DNA from: Chrysaora quinquecirrha
Taxonomy: Eukaryota; Cnidaria; Scyphozoa; Semaeostomeae; Pelagiidae
Length of the DNA stretch: 64,000 nucleotides
NCBI GenBank assembly: GCA_014526335.1
Contig: JACTAT010000014.1
Location: 1,311,250 to 1,375,249, forward strand
Direction of reading: 5' to 3'
Shown: piece by piece, positions 1-11,737 of the stretch
Numbering within the stretch: the stretch's first letter is position 1
Layout: each line of letters starts with the position of its first letter
Made by a program: the position numbers and the translations under genes
Notes under the pieces: generated by a model
What the model saw: the letters and a program-made list of their open reading frames with translations, nothing else
The model's database searches: none
What the model was told of the DNA's origin: nothing

Positions 1-39
1 GCGAACTCGGGGAGGAAATGCATCGCCACCACCACAACC

Positions 40-240
40 AAAAATGACAACAACCACCACCAGCGTCATCGTCATCATCATTATCAATCATCATCATCAT
101 CATCTTCATCATCTTCATCGACAACGGCGTGGGAAGTCGGGGAATGGGATCAAAGCAACCACGACCATAACCACTATCACCAACACCACCGCATCATCAT
201 CATTATAATCTTCATTCTCATCGTAATCATTGCTAATTAT
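40..240. repeat. CAC/ATC trinucleotide-rich low-complexity tract
   Basis: The stretch is dominated by CAC, CAA and ATC triplets, with the cleanest (ATC)n run near 85-120. No open frame or splice signal is convincing here. It lies upstream of the first visible MAP9-like exon and is probably non-coding microsatellite. Confidence 0.7.
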
Positions 241-324
241 CATGGAATTCCAAATTTAATAAGCGGGGGTCTTTATAAGGCCTGTCTGGGTCGGGAAAAA
301 ATTAGCCTCTCCTTGTTATAAACA

Positions 325-461
325 CTAGACTCACTACATAAACTACATAAGTTCCGCTACTTCGCTTGACATTGTTGTTGTTGTTATCTACAATAACCCA
401 GTCTGGAGTAACAAATCAAAAGCAGAGGAGAGTAAACTACTGATTAGTGTAGTGAGTCTAG
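325..461. mobile_element. 137-bp MITE with 14-bp terminal inverted repeats
   Basis: The left end CTAGACTCACTACA (325-338) is the exact reverse complement of the right end TGTAGTGAGTCTAG (448-461). The interior has a GTT-rich run. A diverged relative is recognisable near 43142-43295, with the same GACTCACTACATAAG start and a GGAGTGACAAATCAAAA segment. It lies just upstream of the first visible exon of the MAP9-like gene. Confidence 0.75.
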
Positions 462-665
462 GTTTGCTGTGGAGAAAATCCAATTCCCAACACCCAGTGC
501 GACATTTTAGCAATTACAGTGCTATATGGAGCATTGCAATACTTTGTGGACCAAATTACCTGATGAAAAGACCAAAAGGATGCATCTGCAACAAATATTG
601 GTACGTAGAAATAAAAGCAATGTTTGTAGACAGAGTTTATAATTTTCTTATTTTTGTATCGACAG

Positions 666-3600
666 ATAAACCTCGTGCTCCATTACCAAGACCAGGACTT
701 GTAAAGAGAACAGCGTTTCACAGTGAGTTACCAGATGAGCATGAGGATACTCCAACAAAGACAGAATACAAAACAGAGAACAAAAATGAAACGAGGTCGA
801 TGAATCAAAGCGAGGCCAGGATTTCTAGTAGGAGAGAAGAGAGCATCACCATGACTAATGACAGAGAAAGAAAGTATGACGGTCAAAGCAGCAAGATACA
901 TAGCAAAAAAGGTGATCAAAAACTTAATGGTGAAAAAGACTTGACAGATAAAAGAAAATTCGGAAGATCTTCTCGATTAGAAGAAGATGAAGATAGTGAC
1001 AGTGATAATGACATCATCAACGTTCATAATCAATATAGAAAACAGCTTAAAGATTCTAGTGCTAAACGGTTTTCAGGCTCGCGTATGGAAAAAGGCGATA
1101 TTTTGGATGATGATAGCCTAATTAATAAACAGAAAAATAGACTACCAAAAGACAACGCAACTAGTGCGGCGAAGAGATCCCACGTGATCGAAACTACAGA
1201 TTTTCCAAGGTCAAGGTCTCATCGAGAGAGAGGCTCGTCTCAAGACGAGGTTGACGAGATTTCTCCGGTTCACCAAGTTGACAAAACTCCGAAAACCCCT
1301 CGTTCTGGTTTAGTTGACGATTTGTTTTCAACTGATTATAGACGTCCTCGTTCTGGCTCCGAGAAAAGTGTTCACTCGAATGACAGCGGGAGTCGGTCGC
1401 GTTCAGGCTCAACTAAAGACAATTCAGGACAGCCTATCACTCGTTCCAATAAAGAAGACCAGGCAGAACGACCTCGCTCCGGTTCAAATAAGGGAAATTC
1501 AGAGCGGTCTCGTTTCTCTTCAAATCAAGAAAACAATTCACGACGGCCTCGTTCTGGTTCAGCTAAAGATGAAAGTTTCGAGAGACCTCGCTCCGGTTCA
1601 GGTAAAGAAGATCTGAATCGGCCTCGCTCTGGTTCCGATAAAATAGAAACTTCACGACGGCCTCGTTCTGGTTCAGGTAAAGATGAAAGTTCTGAGAGAC
1701 CTCGCTCCCGTGCAGGTAAAGAGGATACAAAAGGGCCTCGCTCTGGTTCCGATAAAAAAGAAAATTCACAGCGGTCTCGGTCTGGTTCAGACAAAGAAGA
1801 AAGTTCCGGCAGACCTCGCTCCGGCTCAGGTAAAGAAGAAACAAAACGGCCTCGCTCTGGCCCCGACAAAGAAGATAATTCCAGGCGACCTCTTTCTAGT
1901 GCAAAGAAAGAAGCTCAATCAGTGCGGCCTCGCTCTGGTTTACATAAAGAGGAATCCACAGAAAGGCCTCACTACGGTTCAAGCAAAGGAGAAGGAATGC
2001 GTTCTCGACCACAGTCATACAAGGAAGACATCCAAGGTTCAAGACCTGGTCACGAGGAAGAAGATAAGAGAAATAAAAAATCAGTGGGCGTAAGGCCCCG
2101 TGATGATACATCATCATACTCGAAAATCAGAAACAAATTTATCTGGAAGAAAAGTTTCCTCTTTCTTTGAAGACAGTGAATCTGATGATGATAGTGACTA
2201 TGAAGTTAATGCAAGCCTTCGTCTATCAAAGCCTAAGGAAATGGATAATGCGGATAAACGTGGTACGAATTCTCGTCCTGGAAGTTCACAATTACGTCAT
2301 AAGCGTGCTGGATCGGTAGGATCTGCACTGACGACTGATAGTCGCCTCGAGCAAGAGGATGCACGGATGCGAAGATATCGGTCAAAATCAGATTTCGAAC
2401 AAAACCCATGGGATGATAAAGAGTCAAGGAGTAACAAAGAGCAGGAGTTTTCTTTGCGCAAAAGTGGGTCACTTGGGTCCCTCATGTATCAGAAAAACTC
2501 GAGTAAAAATGAAGATACGGGAAACCACATGGATAGTAGAACAATAAAAACTAAAGGCGGCGAGTCTGTTAGCGTATCCGATAGTCGTAAAAAGCCAAGT
2601 GTAAAAGGACATTTAGGCCCAGATATTTTCGATAAGTCGAGATCAAGAACTAAAAATATCAGCAGGAAAACACGCGAAGTTTCAGACGATGAGAGCGATT
2701 CCGAGATGAGACAATCAGCTGCTAAAACGTTTAGTCCCAAAGAACATCGAAGACTCAATAAAAATCTTAGAAATGAAGGTATGTGTGTGATTTACGCTAT
2801 TAAGCTCTTTCTCCGCCTTTTCCTTCTGTAGGTTAATTTTTTCTCAAATTTTATTGGTTGAGCTATGTCACTATAGGAAACATCTTGGGCGCGACATTGC
2901 ATTCGATGTGTCTCCCAGGGTGACTAAACATGCGAATGACTAGGCTAGTAAGCAACATGTCCCCCGAGTCACAGAGACAAGAAAAGTTTCTGTTGTCTCC
3001 CAGACAAATTTACGTATCTCTCCCTACAAATTTTGTCACGCACTCATGTTTCCTAGTTTAGCCAAGCCTTTAGAGGTAGTGTTTCTCTAGGTTAAAGCGA
3101 GGGGCATTTCACTCTGCGAAAAAGCGTACGAGATTTCTATTAAAACTAAAGGACGTTCAAGGGATTTCCAAGAAAACAATAGGACTTGCAGCAAAGGTGT
3201 ACTAGACTTCCAAGGAGTGAATCGCCCCTCGGGTTAAAGAACGGGCCACCCGATGCAACAGAAATTGCGAAATAATAGCAAACACGAATTGACTTATTTC
3301 ACACGAAAGCAAACAGCTGCAAAACAGAAGACATCATCTCTAACGGAGAGATTTTATGTTGGCATTTAGCCGCAGTGTCTTTAAAACTTTTGCTAGCGGC
3401 AGATTAATACTGTATTGATAAGCGTCGGTGAAGCTACATGACTTATTGATGGACCGCGATGACTGCCGAGATTTTATAGAACCGCCAACGTATAATGTAG
3501 CAACAGTCCTTATATCATGGGTAATAAACAATCGGAATATGAGAGTTAAGACTCGCTTATATCGAAATATCTCACTTGAGTTGAATAATGTAGTATTAAT

Positions 3601-6600
3601 TTCGTGAAATGCCTACAATTATAAATAAATTATTTGCCTAGGGGGTCCCTTGTTTAGGCCACCTTGTATTTCCACTAAAAATGGCCTAATTTTTAATCGT
3701 TTGTTTGAAGGAAATAACTCTTTATCAAAGACTGGACCTTTAAAGGCAAACAAGGACATAGCAGGAGCAACCGATAAGAAATCTCAAACCACAGCAAAAA
3801 GAGATCATGAAAAGTCTTACAGCAAGAGATCATTGTCTTTCACAAATATAAGCAATATTAGTCCGAAATCTCCATATTTGGATGAAGAGGATGACAGACC
3901 TAGAACGCACGTGGTAGATTCTGCCAGTTTACGCGAACAGATATACTACGATTGGTTGAAGAAAAAAGACTCACACATGAAAACTAAAGTTATAAAAAAG
4001 AAACAGTCCGAGAAAGAAAAAGAAGAAGAAGCTGAAAGAGAAAAACAAGACAAAAGATCATGGTTTGTACAATGAGTTGCATTATTACTCTCTCCCCTTT
4101 TCTAGAATACAAGACTACAATTCTTCACAAAATATGCTGCGACCAGTGTCGAAATCAAAACACATTCATTGCCGTCAGTCAAAATATTTGTATTTCACCC
4201 CTTCTCCCCTGCAAGCAATGTTGTTTCCCCGAACTTAGAACCTTGTACGATGTTGGCGCTCGCAATTGGCGAATATGCTCAACAAATCAAATTAAACATT
4301 GCTTGGAGGGGGCGGGGATGGTAGAAGGGGGAGGGCGGAAGTTGCCTTAGGGTTTTAAGAAGCGACTGTGACTTTTACTCAAAACCATGAAGGTGTTAGC
4401 TAACCATTTGCATACATTTTCTTGACTTCTATTTGAATTGTTCATCAGTCATACGTTGGGGTTATTATGGAGTGGGAAGAGCAAGCAGTCTCGCAATTTT
4501 TGTGAACGAATGTAGCTCGTTGTTGACGTAATTTTTGTGAAATTGTGTGAAGTAATGACCTCACTTCTGAGAATATGCAAGAATTCAGATAAGTAGCCAA
4601 GGTCACCATTTCACCTTTACCCTCACTGCTACGATCATGTTTACGTCTCTCCTTCACCTTTTTAATAGACCCGTGCCTGAAAATCTGTACAAGGCTAAAA
4701 TCGTGGTCCTTTTACTTTACGTAGTTCTAAAGAGTAGAATGTCGAAGCACATGACTCGAGCTGAATCCTGAGAACTGAATAATAAGTAAAGTACAAACAA
4801 AGTTTTATTACAAAAAGGAAGTTAGTAATTGGTATATATTAACATAGATTTGTATTGTTTCCAGCCCTATTACAAATCCTTCTCGCAAGCATTTGCCCCA
4901 GGGGGGGCGGGTACTTCCATTGTTCGTTATACTAGACGTGCCGCCCAAATGGGTAACTTTTTCAGCGCCAATTTCCTTACATATGGGTTGATTTTTCATA
5001 AAGAATCTCTACACATGGGTGGTAAATATATATAACATTTTAGACATTCATTGCTTTGAAAAGCCTGATAAAGAGTACGATTTAGTTTTCAAAGCGAATG
5101 CCTATCGCCGCATTTAGAGTTGCCTCAGGCGTTAAATTGGGTTAAAACATTTGAGATATTGGTACAAATGGGTAAACATTCGTTGTTTTTTCTTTACATG
5201 GGTACCACGACTGACAAAATTTGTGGGTAGACATGGGTGGGTTTGGAAAAACTGGGCAGCACGTCGAGTCATTTGAACAATGAAGTACCCCATGGGGCAT
5301 TTGCCTGCGCATTTGCTTAAAATCTCATTGTTGTTAACGAAATGCCTTAGAAATCCTTTTGTCTCAATGGAAATCTCGTAATTGTATTCATAAGATTTCA
5401 ATTAATTTGTTTGCCTTTCTTCAGTCTCAGAAAGCATTTGAAGCATGGAGTGCAAATAAGGACGAAAAGGCGAAGGAGAAGGCGCATTTAATTCACGAGA
5501 GAAAGAAAATTGAAAAGGATAAGCTTGATGAAACTCAGCAGAAAAAAATGGACTCGAAAAAATATTTTGAATCTTGGAAAGCGAAAAAGGACGAGACTTT
5601 AATTGAAAGTCATCGGAAACGCAAGGAAGAAGAAAGAGAAAAAAGGCAAAAAGAATTAGAGGAAAAGGAAGATAAAATCGATAGTGCGAAAAAAGTTTAC
5701 GACAATTGGTGAGTTAGTAGTTCATTCTAGAAGTTGTTTAGGTTTGAACGCTGTATACTCCCTTCCATTCGTGCAATGAAACGATGGTTTGGCGAGCGCA
5801 GAGTAGCTACCATGGTACGATTACACTCTTTTTTTTAATAAGCAACTGTTCAATAAGCAACCAGGGCTGAGATTGTGCTAAAATTTCTAGTGAAATAGCT
5901 TTCTTTATACTGTGCATCCTTGCAAACTTGTCAGTTACATTGAGAAGCCAGAAAAGAGCCAAAAAAGAGGTTTAAGAGGGTACCAGGCATTCTGCGACGG
6001 CTGAAATCCTAGATATGTTAAGCAACTCTTGAGGGCTGGACCAAAGTCAAGTTGCTTATTGCAAAAAGGTGTACCTTTGTTTCTGTAACGCCTTCTGTTG
6101 CTGCAACTCAAAATAAGCAAATAGAGGGGAAGTTCGAAGTTATCAACATGTTTGCCTTACGATCGATAGGTGGTGAATTCAATTAGACTTATTACGTGAG
6201 TCGTGTTAATCGCTATTGTATTGAATTGCTGAACGCTTAAATTACTGAAGTGAACAACAAAACATCAATTCAACTGAATGTGAGTGACAGTAGATTCAGA
6301 TTTCGTCGAGTCATTTTCCATAAGCCAACGTCAACTCAGCTCTCCCACCTTTTGAGGTCGGTAAAAAGTTCCCGGGGTATTGGTTCTAGAATATCAGTCT
6401 TAGGGTGCAAGTTGCTGGTCCGCGTCAGTTGTATAACTGCAAGAACTCTTGATCTGCATGACAAGTAAAGATTGCTTGCTTGCTGATTACTGACTGATAA
6501 GGGATAACAAACTCTTATATAAGCACCCTACATAACGTATGTGAATTATAGTGGAGGGTGTGCAGTACACCTCTGGGTGTACAGTACAGCGTAGAGATAC

Positions 6601-9418
6601 CATTAGTACAGTGGAGAGATATAATCAGTACGTGGGAATGAATGAATGTTCAGTACAGCGGGCGAGATACCATGAATGCATGGAGGGACACCAGCAGTAC
6701 AGCGGTGTATTTTCGGTACAGTTGAAGGATACCATGAGTTGAGTGGACAAATGCTATCAGTACAGTGGAAGGACTCCAGCAGTACATTAGTGTATGTTCA
6801 TTACAGCGGAGGGCTACCATGAGTTGAGTGGAAAGATTCTATCAGTACAGTGGAAGGACTCCAGCAGTACATCAGTGTATGTTCAGTACAGCGGAGGGAT
6901 ACCTTAAGTTGCGTGGAGGGATGTCGTCAGTACAGTGGAGGGATACCAGCAGTACTGCGGTGTATGTTCAGTACAGCGGGGGGATACCATAAGTTGCGTG
7001 GAGGGATGTCATCAGTACAGTGGAGGGATACCAGCAGTACTGCGGTGTATGTTCAGTACAGCGGAGGGATACCATGAGTTGAGTGGGGGATGCCATCAGT
7101 ACAGTGGAGGGACTCCAACAATACAGCGGTGTATGTTCAGTACAGCGGAGGGATACCATGAGTTGAGTGGAAAGATGCTATCAGTACAGTGGAGGGACTC
7201 CAACAATACAGCGGTGTATGCTCAGTACAGCGGAGGGATACCATGAGTTGAGTGGAGGGATACCATCAGTGCAGCGGAGGGACAACGCGAGTACAGCGGA
7301 GGGATATCATGCGCTTAGCGGTGGATTTTCAGCAGCCTGTTTGTGCTATTGCAAAGGTGTTACACGAAGTATGATATTATCTGCACGCAGAAACGGATGC
7401 GTTTTGTTCTTAATGTCCAGTAAGAACCAAATTTCTGTTAGAGAGCGGGGCTCCTTGTGTAAGGGAAAATATGCATAGAGGCACAATTTTGCAAGACACC
7501 AACCGACACCAACTTAAGTGCAAGAGTAAAGGAAGGATACTGCCTGGTGCAGAAAAGTTTATGTGTAAAGTTGGTGGCTGTGGGAAAAGATTCGCATTTT
7601 GCAGCATCGCACAATAAAGTGAAATACATGCGTGGATTTTGCAAGACGTGATGTTCCTTCAGATCAGCAATGTCAAGACATATGGGCAGCTAAGACAATT
7701 TAAGTAACATCAGAGAGAAATGTGAGAAACTCAAGGTTAAGTTTTTAAAGTGTTATTTGGATCATTTCTTTTAGATATATTTTTGAATCAGTGTTACGCG
7801 GAGATGAAGGCTAATTGATTTCTTTTATATGCTGGACTGAGGGGTATTTGTAGGACAAGTGTTTTGAGCTGAAGAAATTTTTGGAGAGGTTTTTGTGATG
7901 TAGGTGTATCGATGTAATGTCAAATTGATAAGTTCAGGTCGATATGGCATTATGGTATACTGTAGAGTTCTTTTTTTGTTACTTTCGGTCTGTGAGTCGG
8001 CCTTATTGCCAACAAGTTTTATGTATATTGTGAAAAGATCTTTTTTCTCTAAAGGAAGTCGAAGAAAGATGATTTACTGAGAGATAAAATCAAGCAGAAG
8101 AAAATGCAAGAAAAAGAAAAAAGAATGACGGAGTATGAGAAACAAGAGAAGAAGAGAAATGCAGAAAAAGCTTTTGAAAATTGGAAGGACAAAAAGCCTC
8201 GTAGTCTGAAAGAAACTGGACCAGCATTAACACAAAGGTATTCTAACTTTTTATCAAAGTTTTTCTATGATATTCTGTTTTGCTTGTGTTTGTATGAGAT
8301 CCATATAACTATACAGTGACTGTTCGAGATCAGTTAGCCTGACGGCACGCGAGCAAAGCGCCAAGAAGCAAAGAAGAGAGACATTTTCTGCTGCTTGGAT
8401 TTTTCCTTTACAAGTAGTAATGATAAGAGAAAACTTACCTTACTTTTCCAAGGCCATTTGACGAGATAATAAGCTGTATATGATCGGATTCTAACACCAT
8501 TGGAGTATATGCCGTTGAATTTGGATGCATTTTGCCGATAGAAGTGCACCATGTATAAGGTTATCCATTTCGCAATTTTAGTACAAGGAGCAATATCAGT
8601 TTTTGAAATTCTCATGCAATTTATGATGCGAGTTTGGTGTCTATTTAACCGTTGATAGAGTTAGTGTGTGTCATGGTGTGTGTGCTGGTCTCCAGAATTT
8701 GCAAAAACTTTGTTATGCATTCTCTGCAAAATCTTTACAAGTACTGGCATGCATATAGGCCCTATCATTTCTGTAAACGGCCTACAGCATTGAAATCACA
8801 AGATATCAAGTTTTCGATGCGGAAATCGTATAAAGCACAAATCGTCTTGGTACAAAATTCAACTATCTCAGCGCTTGTATTATCGATTTTACGAGCGTTC
8901 AAAGTTTACGATTTTATTCGGGCTTTGAACGATTTGGGCAAAAAGTTTCACCAACTTCAATGGAATCGGGAACTTTGAATGCTCATAAAATTGAGAGCCC
9001 GAGTGCTAGGATAGTGAAACTTTGTACCTAGACTGCTGGGTGGATGCTCGACGGGTGCTTTATACGATTGTCGCATCGAAAACTCGATATCTTGTGATTT
9101 CGAAAAATTTCAATGCTGTTGGCCATTGATCTATAAGATCCCTTCCAGAATGAGTATCTGCAAGCGGTATATCAAGACAAAACCTTTCTTAAGATAAAGC
9201 CTTTTCAAATAAGGTATTTACGTTACTTATTAACTTGGATTAATGTTTCTTCCTTTTCATTCTTTAGAGCTTGGTGTCCATCTGGCAGGAACTCTGGCAA
9301 CGTTGTTCCACAGGATGTTCAGCCAGTTATTCAAAGAAATCCGCCCAACCGTTCACGAACGTTGAGCGCAACCGCGCGATTTTCTGGTTCGTTGCGAACA
9401 ACATCTACAAGATCGTGA
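666..9418 (+). CDS. MAP9: MAP9-like microtubule-associated protein (multi-exon, 5' end unresolved)
   Basis: Visible exons are 666-2778, 3711-4066, 5425-5708, 8055-8237 and 9268-9418 (TGA at 9416-9418), joined by GT-AG introns whose phases fit. The 4066 donor is weak and the third exon could start at 5431. The start matches the MAP9 N-terminus (RPGLVKRTAFHSEL against KVTKRTTFQDEL in human). The 3' exons carry the family's lysine/glutamate-rich coiled-coil repeats with KAFEAW, KYFESWKAKKDE and KAFENWKDKK. Vertebrate MAP9/ASAP binds spindle and astral microtubules; that role here is inferred. At about 1028 codons it is longer than human MAP9 (647), mainly because of an RPRSGS repeat array. The frame changes by one base near 2095-2130. 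The first coding exon is not found: a 25-codon ATG frame at 526-600 ends at a GTACGT donor, but its phase does not fit exon 666. Confidence 0.82.
1420..2000 (+). repeat. Coding minisatellite in MAP9-like exon (RPRSGS-x-KEE repeats)
   Basis: About fourteen degenerate 13-15 residue units follow the pattern RPRSGS(G/D/A)K(E/D)E plus a short spacer such as NSRRP or SSGRP, encoded by 39-45 bp DNA units with a conserved CCTCGCTCTGGTTC core. The array is basic and serine-rich, so it is probably disordered. Open frames on the opposite strand and in the +2 frame are by-products of the repeat. Confidence 0.85.
2876..3068. mobile_element. Family C MITE, degenerate copy in MAP9 intron
   Basis: It contains GCGCGACATTG, TGTCTCCCAGGGTG and GACTAAACATGCGA and ends in CTAGTTTAGCCAAGCC. 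These match the fuller copies at 10024-10234 and 42592-42866. The outermost left TIR is damaged. Confidence 0.65.
3099..3232. mobile_element. Family A 134-bp MITE (CGAGGGGCA ends)
   Basis: It begins CGAGGGGCATTTCAC and ends ATCGCCCCTCG, with interior CGTACGAGATTT and CCAAGGGATTTCC. The copy at 31085-31218 is also exactly 134 bp in reverse orientation. It lies in the intron after the long MAP9-like exon. Confidence 0.75.
4887..5318. mobile_element. Element W1: ACGTGCCGCCC-type TIR element iterating ACATGGGT
   Basis: The left arm includes GCGGGTACTTCCATTGTTC and GACGTGCCGCCCA. The right arm reads TGGGCAGCACGTCGAG then GAACAATGAAGTACCCC, its inverted and slightly diverged partner (about 60 bp). 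The interior repeats ATGGGT-type words (AAATGGGTAA, ACACATGGGTGG, TTACATGGGTACC, ACATGGGTGGG), about seven times. It sits in a MAP9-like intron. Elements at 50192, 54491 and 58672 share the ACGTGCC inner arm but have different interior words. Confidence 0.7.
5822..6073. mobile_element. Family D element, AAGCAAC subtype (copy D1)
   Basis: Left end TACACTCTTTTTTTT then AATAAGCAAC; right end GTTGCTTATTGCAAAAAGG then TGTA. AAGCAAC or its complement occurs four times, with no AAGGAAC or AAGAAAC. It is nearly the same sequence as 56052-56280, apart from indels. It lies in a MAP9-like intron. Confidence 0.8.
6545..7325 (+). repeat. Tandem array of GTACAGCGGAGGGATACC words
   Basis: The tract is built of 18-25 bp words such as CAGTACAGTGGAGGGA, CAGTACAGCGGAGGGATACC and GGTGTATGTTCAGTACAGC, arranged in higher-order units of roughly 100 bp. 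Open frames here are short and arise from the repeat. The same word recurs at 13150-13275 and 13915-14012. Confidence 0.85.
8779..9124. mobile_element. Family H MITE with about 70-bp inverted arms
   Basis: The left arm (GGCCTACAGCATTG, CACAAGATATCAAG, AATCGTATAAAGCAC) is inverted on the right (GTGCTTTATACGATTG, CTCGATATCTTGTG, CAATGCTGTTGGCC). No coding frame is convincing. It lies in the last MAP9-like intron. Confidence 0.75.
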
Positions 9419-9726
9419 TTCTCCTTGCTCTTCCAGTGATGTATGATCGTACCACAAAGAGTTTCAGTTCCAGCAGTGGATGTTATATTTGTTTGAGAAT
9501 CAAACCACGGTTATTCTGGCAGCAAATTTCAGTATTCAATGACCGGTTTCTATTAACCTTGGAATGATATGATGATCTGTTTTCTTCATGAGAACCGACT
9601 TGAACAGGGTTCAGCCTTTCGAGTTTGCAAAGAAAATTTCCGCATGACGCTATAGAGATCCGTTACCTGAATTTTTCAGACAGCTTTTATTGACAAACAC
9701 GTAGTTACTTGCAGAATTAAGAGTGC

Positions 9727-9732
9727 AATAAA
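9727..9732 (+). terminator. Candidate poly(A) signal of MAP9-like gene
   Basis: A canonical AATAAA lies 309 bp past the TGA stop in AT-rich sequence. The cleavage site cannot be seen directly. Confidence 0.45.
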
Positions 9733-9949
9733 CGTTCAAATATGATACCCAATGTTTTGCATGATTTTATACTTATAATTATTATAAATAAGGAAAAGTG
9801 TGTTTTCTTTCGTATTGCTCTGTAATAAATTTATTAACGAAAAATGGTTCATGTCCGATCTCTTCCGACTGAGAGGAATAATCAGAGTCGTGTGACGTTC
9901 GACGTACGCGTAAGTTGGATTACTAATGCCCAGCAACTTTGCGACTTAG

Positions 9950-10438
9950 CCCTTGGCCAAACAATCAAACATAGTTCATCAAACATTTGAAATTTGATGT
10001 CAAGCCAAATCTTTGACTGTTAAGGCCTGGCTAAACTAGGAGACATGTCGCACGCGACTTTGTCACGAGTGACATGTCCCCTCAATGCCGCCCAGTTTAG
10101 CCACCTCAACTTAGCGAGAGACACGCAAATGTTTCTGGGAGACATGTTGCTCGCGTGTTTAGCCACCCTGAGAGACACGACGAATACAATGTCGCGCACG
10201 ACATGTCTCCTGGTTTCGCCACAGCTTTAGACCGTGTCGCGAAACATTGCTTGTCACAAATTTTTGCTGGCGACAAGAAAAAACGTTAGAACTTTAATCA
10301 ATAACATCTTACAACAAATAATGCTTATATTTGCTTTTCAAACAATTTTTGCGACAAAGCCAAACGATCAAACATTGTCGATAGCATGGCCGATTTTCAA
10401 CGTTTGACAAACAATGTTTGATTGTTTGATCAGAGCCT
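9950..10438. mobile_element. Family B element (CAAACATTG words) carrying a nested family C copy
   Basis: The left end has TTGGCCAAACAATCAAACAT and the right end ACAAACAATGTTTGATTG. The interior repeats CAAACATTG/CAATGTTTG. A family C element (10024-10234) splits it, so C inserted after B. Confidence 0.75.
10024..10234. mobile_element. Family C MITE nested in family B element
   Basis: Left arm CTAAACTAGGAGACATGTCG is matched by right arm CGACATGTCTCCTGG. The interior has GAGACACGCAAATGTTTCTG. The ends match the copy at 42592-42866. Confidence 0.75.
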
Positions 10439-11019
10439 AAAATCAACGGGAGACAGAAAACATTGCATCTCACCTTAGGAATGCTTCATTTGCATAAAAA
10501 CTCTGAATACATACAATTTCTCCCATGTGAGCTTATCCAGGTAAAAAATGACTGAAAAATTTTTTGGTGCGTTTATCCACATGTAGCTAAACACTGTTTT
10601 GAGCGAGGTGCAAAAAATCGATTGTTTATAAAAAAGATGTACGATTTGCCCCTCGAATATCGTTCTACGGGTAACTGCTAAAAAATGAGACCAAAATTCT
10701 AAAAATAGGATGATTCTGAGCCTGAATTCTTAGTAAACGTCTTAGTAAACAATAATCTTATAGGAAGAAAAGAGTGCATTGCTAATTGGTCTAAGCTTTT
10801 TCTCAAGCCGAATAAAGACAGCATCCAGCCAAACCTTTGAGAGTGTGTAAACTTTATGAAATTATGACCTACCTTGGCTTAGATTTCTGCAGAAATGATA
10901 TTAACTTACCTGCATAATAGCTGCTACAGTGAGATTTTTTGTTTTAGCAGCTTTAAACTTCAACCAGACAACATCAACATAAAGGAGCACACTACACTAT
11001 CTTAGCTTTTTCAAGAAGT
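10439..11019. other. No gene or element recognised
   Basis: AT-rich sequence with stops in all frames and no clear repeat ends. Confidence 0.5.
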
Positions 11020-11737
11020 TCCATATTTCTAGCCTGACAGTGCCAATCCATTTGTGAAATGGCAGATTAAAGGCAAGTGGTCCGTTCTGCAAACAGCAGT
11101 CCTGTTGTTGTCTTCTGCAGGAAAGCAGAGTGAGTTGTTTATTCATCGATCTGGAAGGTGACCAATCCAGATGCTGATCTCACACGACCAAGCTTAACTT
11201 TAGCTGTCTAACGAGAACTGACTGAGAAGCTTGGCCACTCACTCCACTAGCTGTGTACAACCACTAGTTGTGTTCAAAAAATGATATGTAATATTCTTGC
11301 TTGCAACATGTCAGATCGTTTTACACTTATACTTGTAATATGCCATGTCTTTGTTGAGCCACATCTTGTCATTCTTTTTTTTGTAACAGCATATGGGCTG
11401 CTGAGATTGAGAATAACTGAAAGGACACTTTGTGTAGTTTTTTCTCTGCCGATCCTCAAATAGGTTACACACTGTAGCAGTGGTGCTATACTTTTTCCGT
11501 CGCAAAGCGGTCGTTCCAGTCACCTCTCATCTCAAGAGCCAAAGATGACTCAGATGTAAGGACGGACTGCGGCATCTCTACGCTTCTGGTTTAAACCAAC
11601 ACTGCCAGTAAAGCTGGACGAGAAACTGAGAAAGCTTTGTCACACAGTAGCTGACGCTAGCTTGTTGCATGCCTTTCATCAGATTTGATAACTGACCCAG
11701 AAAGGAACTGGTGAACAAAGCTTGAGAGAGTCCAGTC

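Noticed and set aside
526..600. First coding exon of the MAP9-like gene (ATG at 526, donor GTACGT at 601)
   Set aside because: It ends in phase 0 whereas the exon at 666 needs phase 1, and the peptide does not resemble the MAP9 N-terminus.
1525..1869. 114-codon - strand frame of RGLPELSSLSEPER-like repeats
   Set aside because: It is the antisense of the MAP9-like coding minisatellite; the + strand has the family match and splice structure.
2090..2130. A 41-bp intron (GTAAGG to CAG) to explain the MAP9 frame change
   Set aside because: Removing it puts the downstream exon in the wrong frame, and the size is implausibly small.
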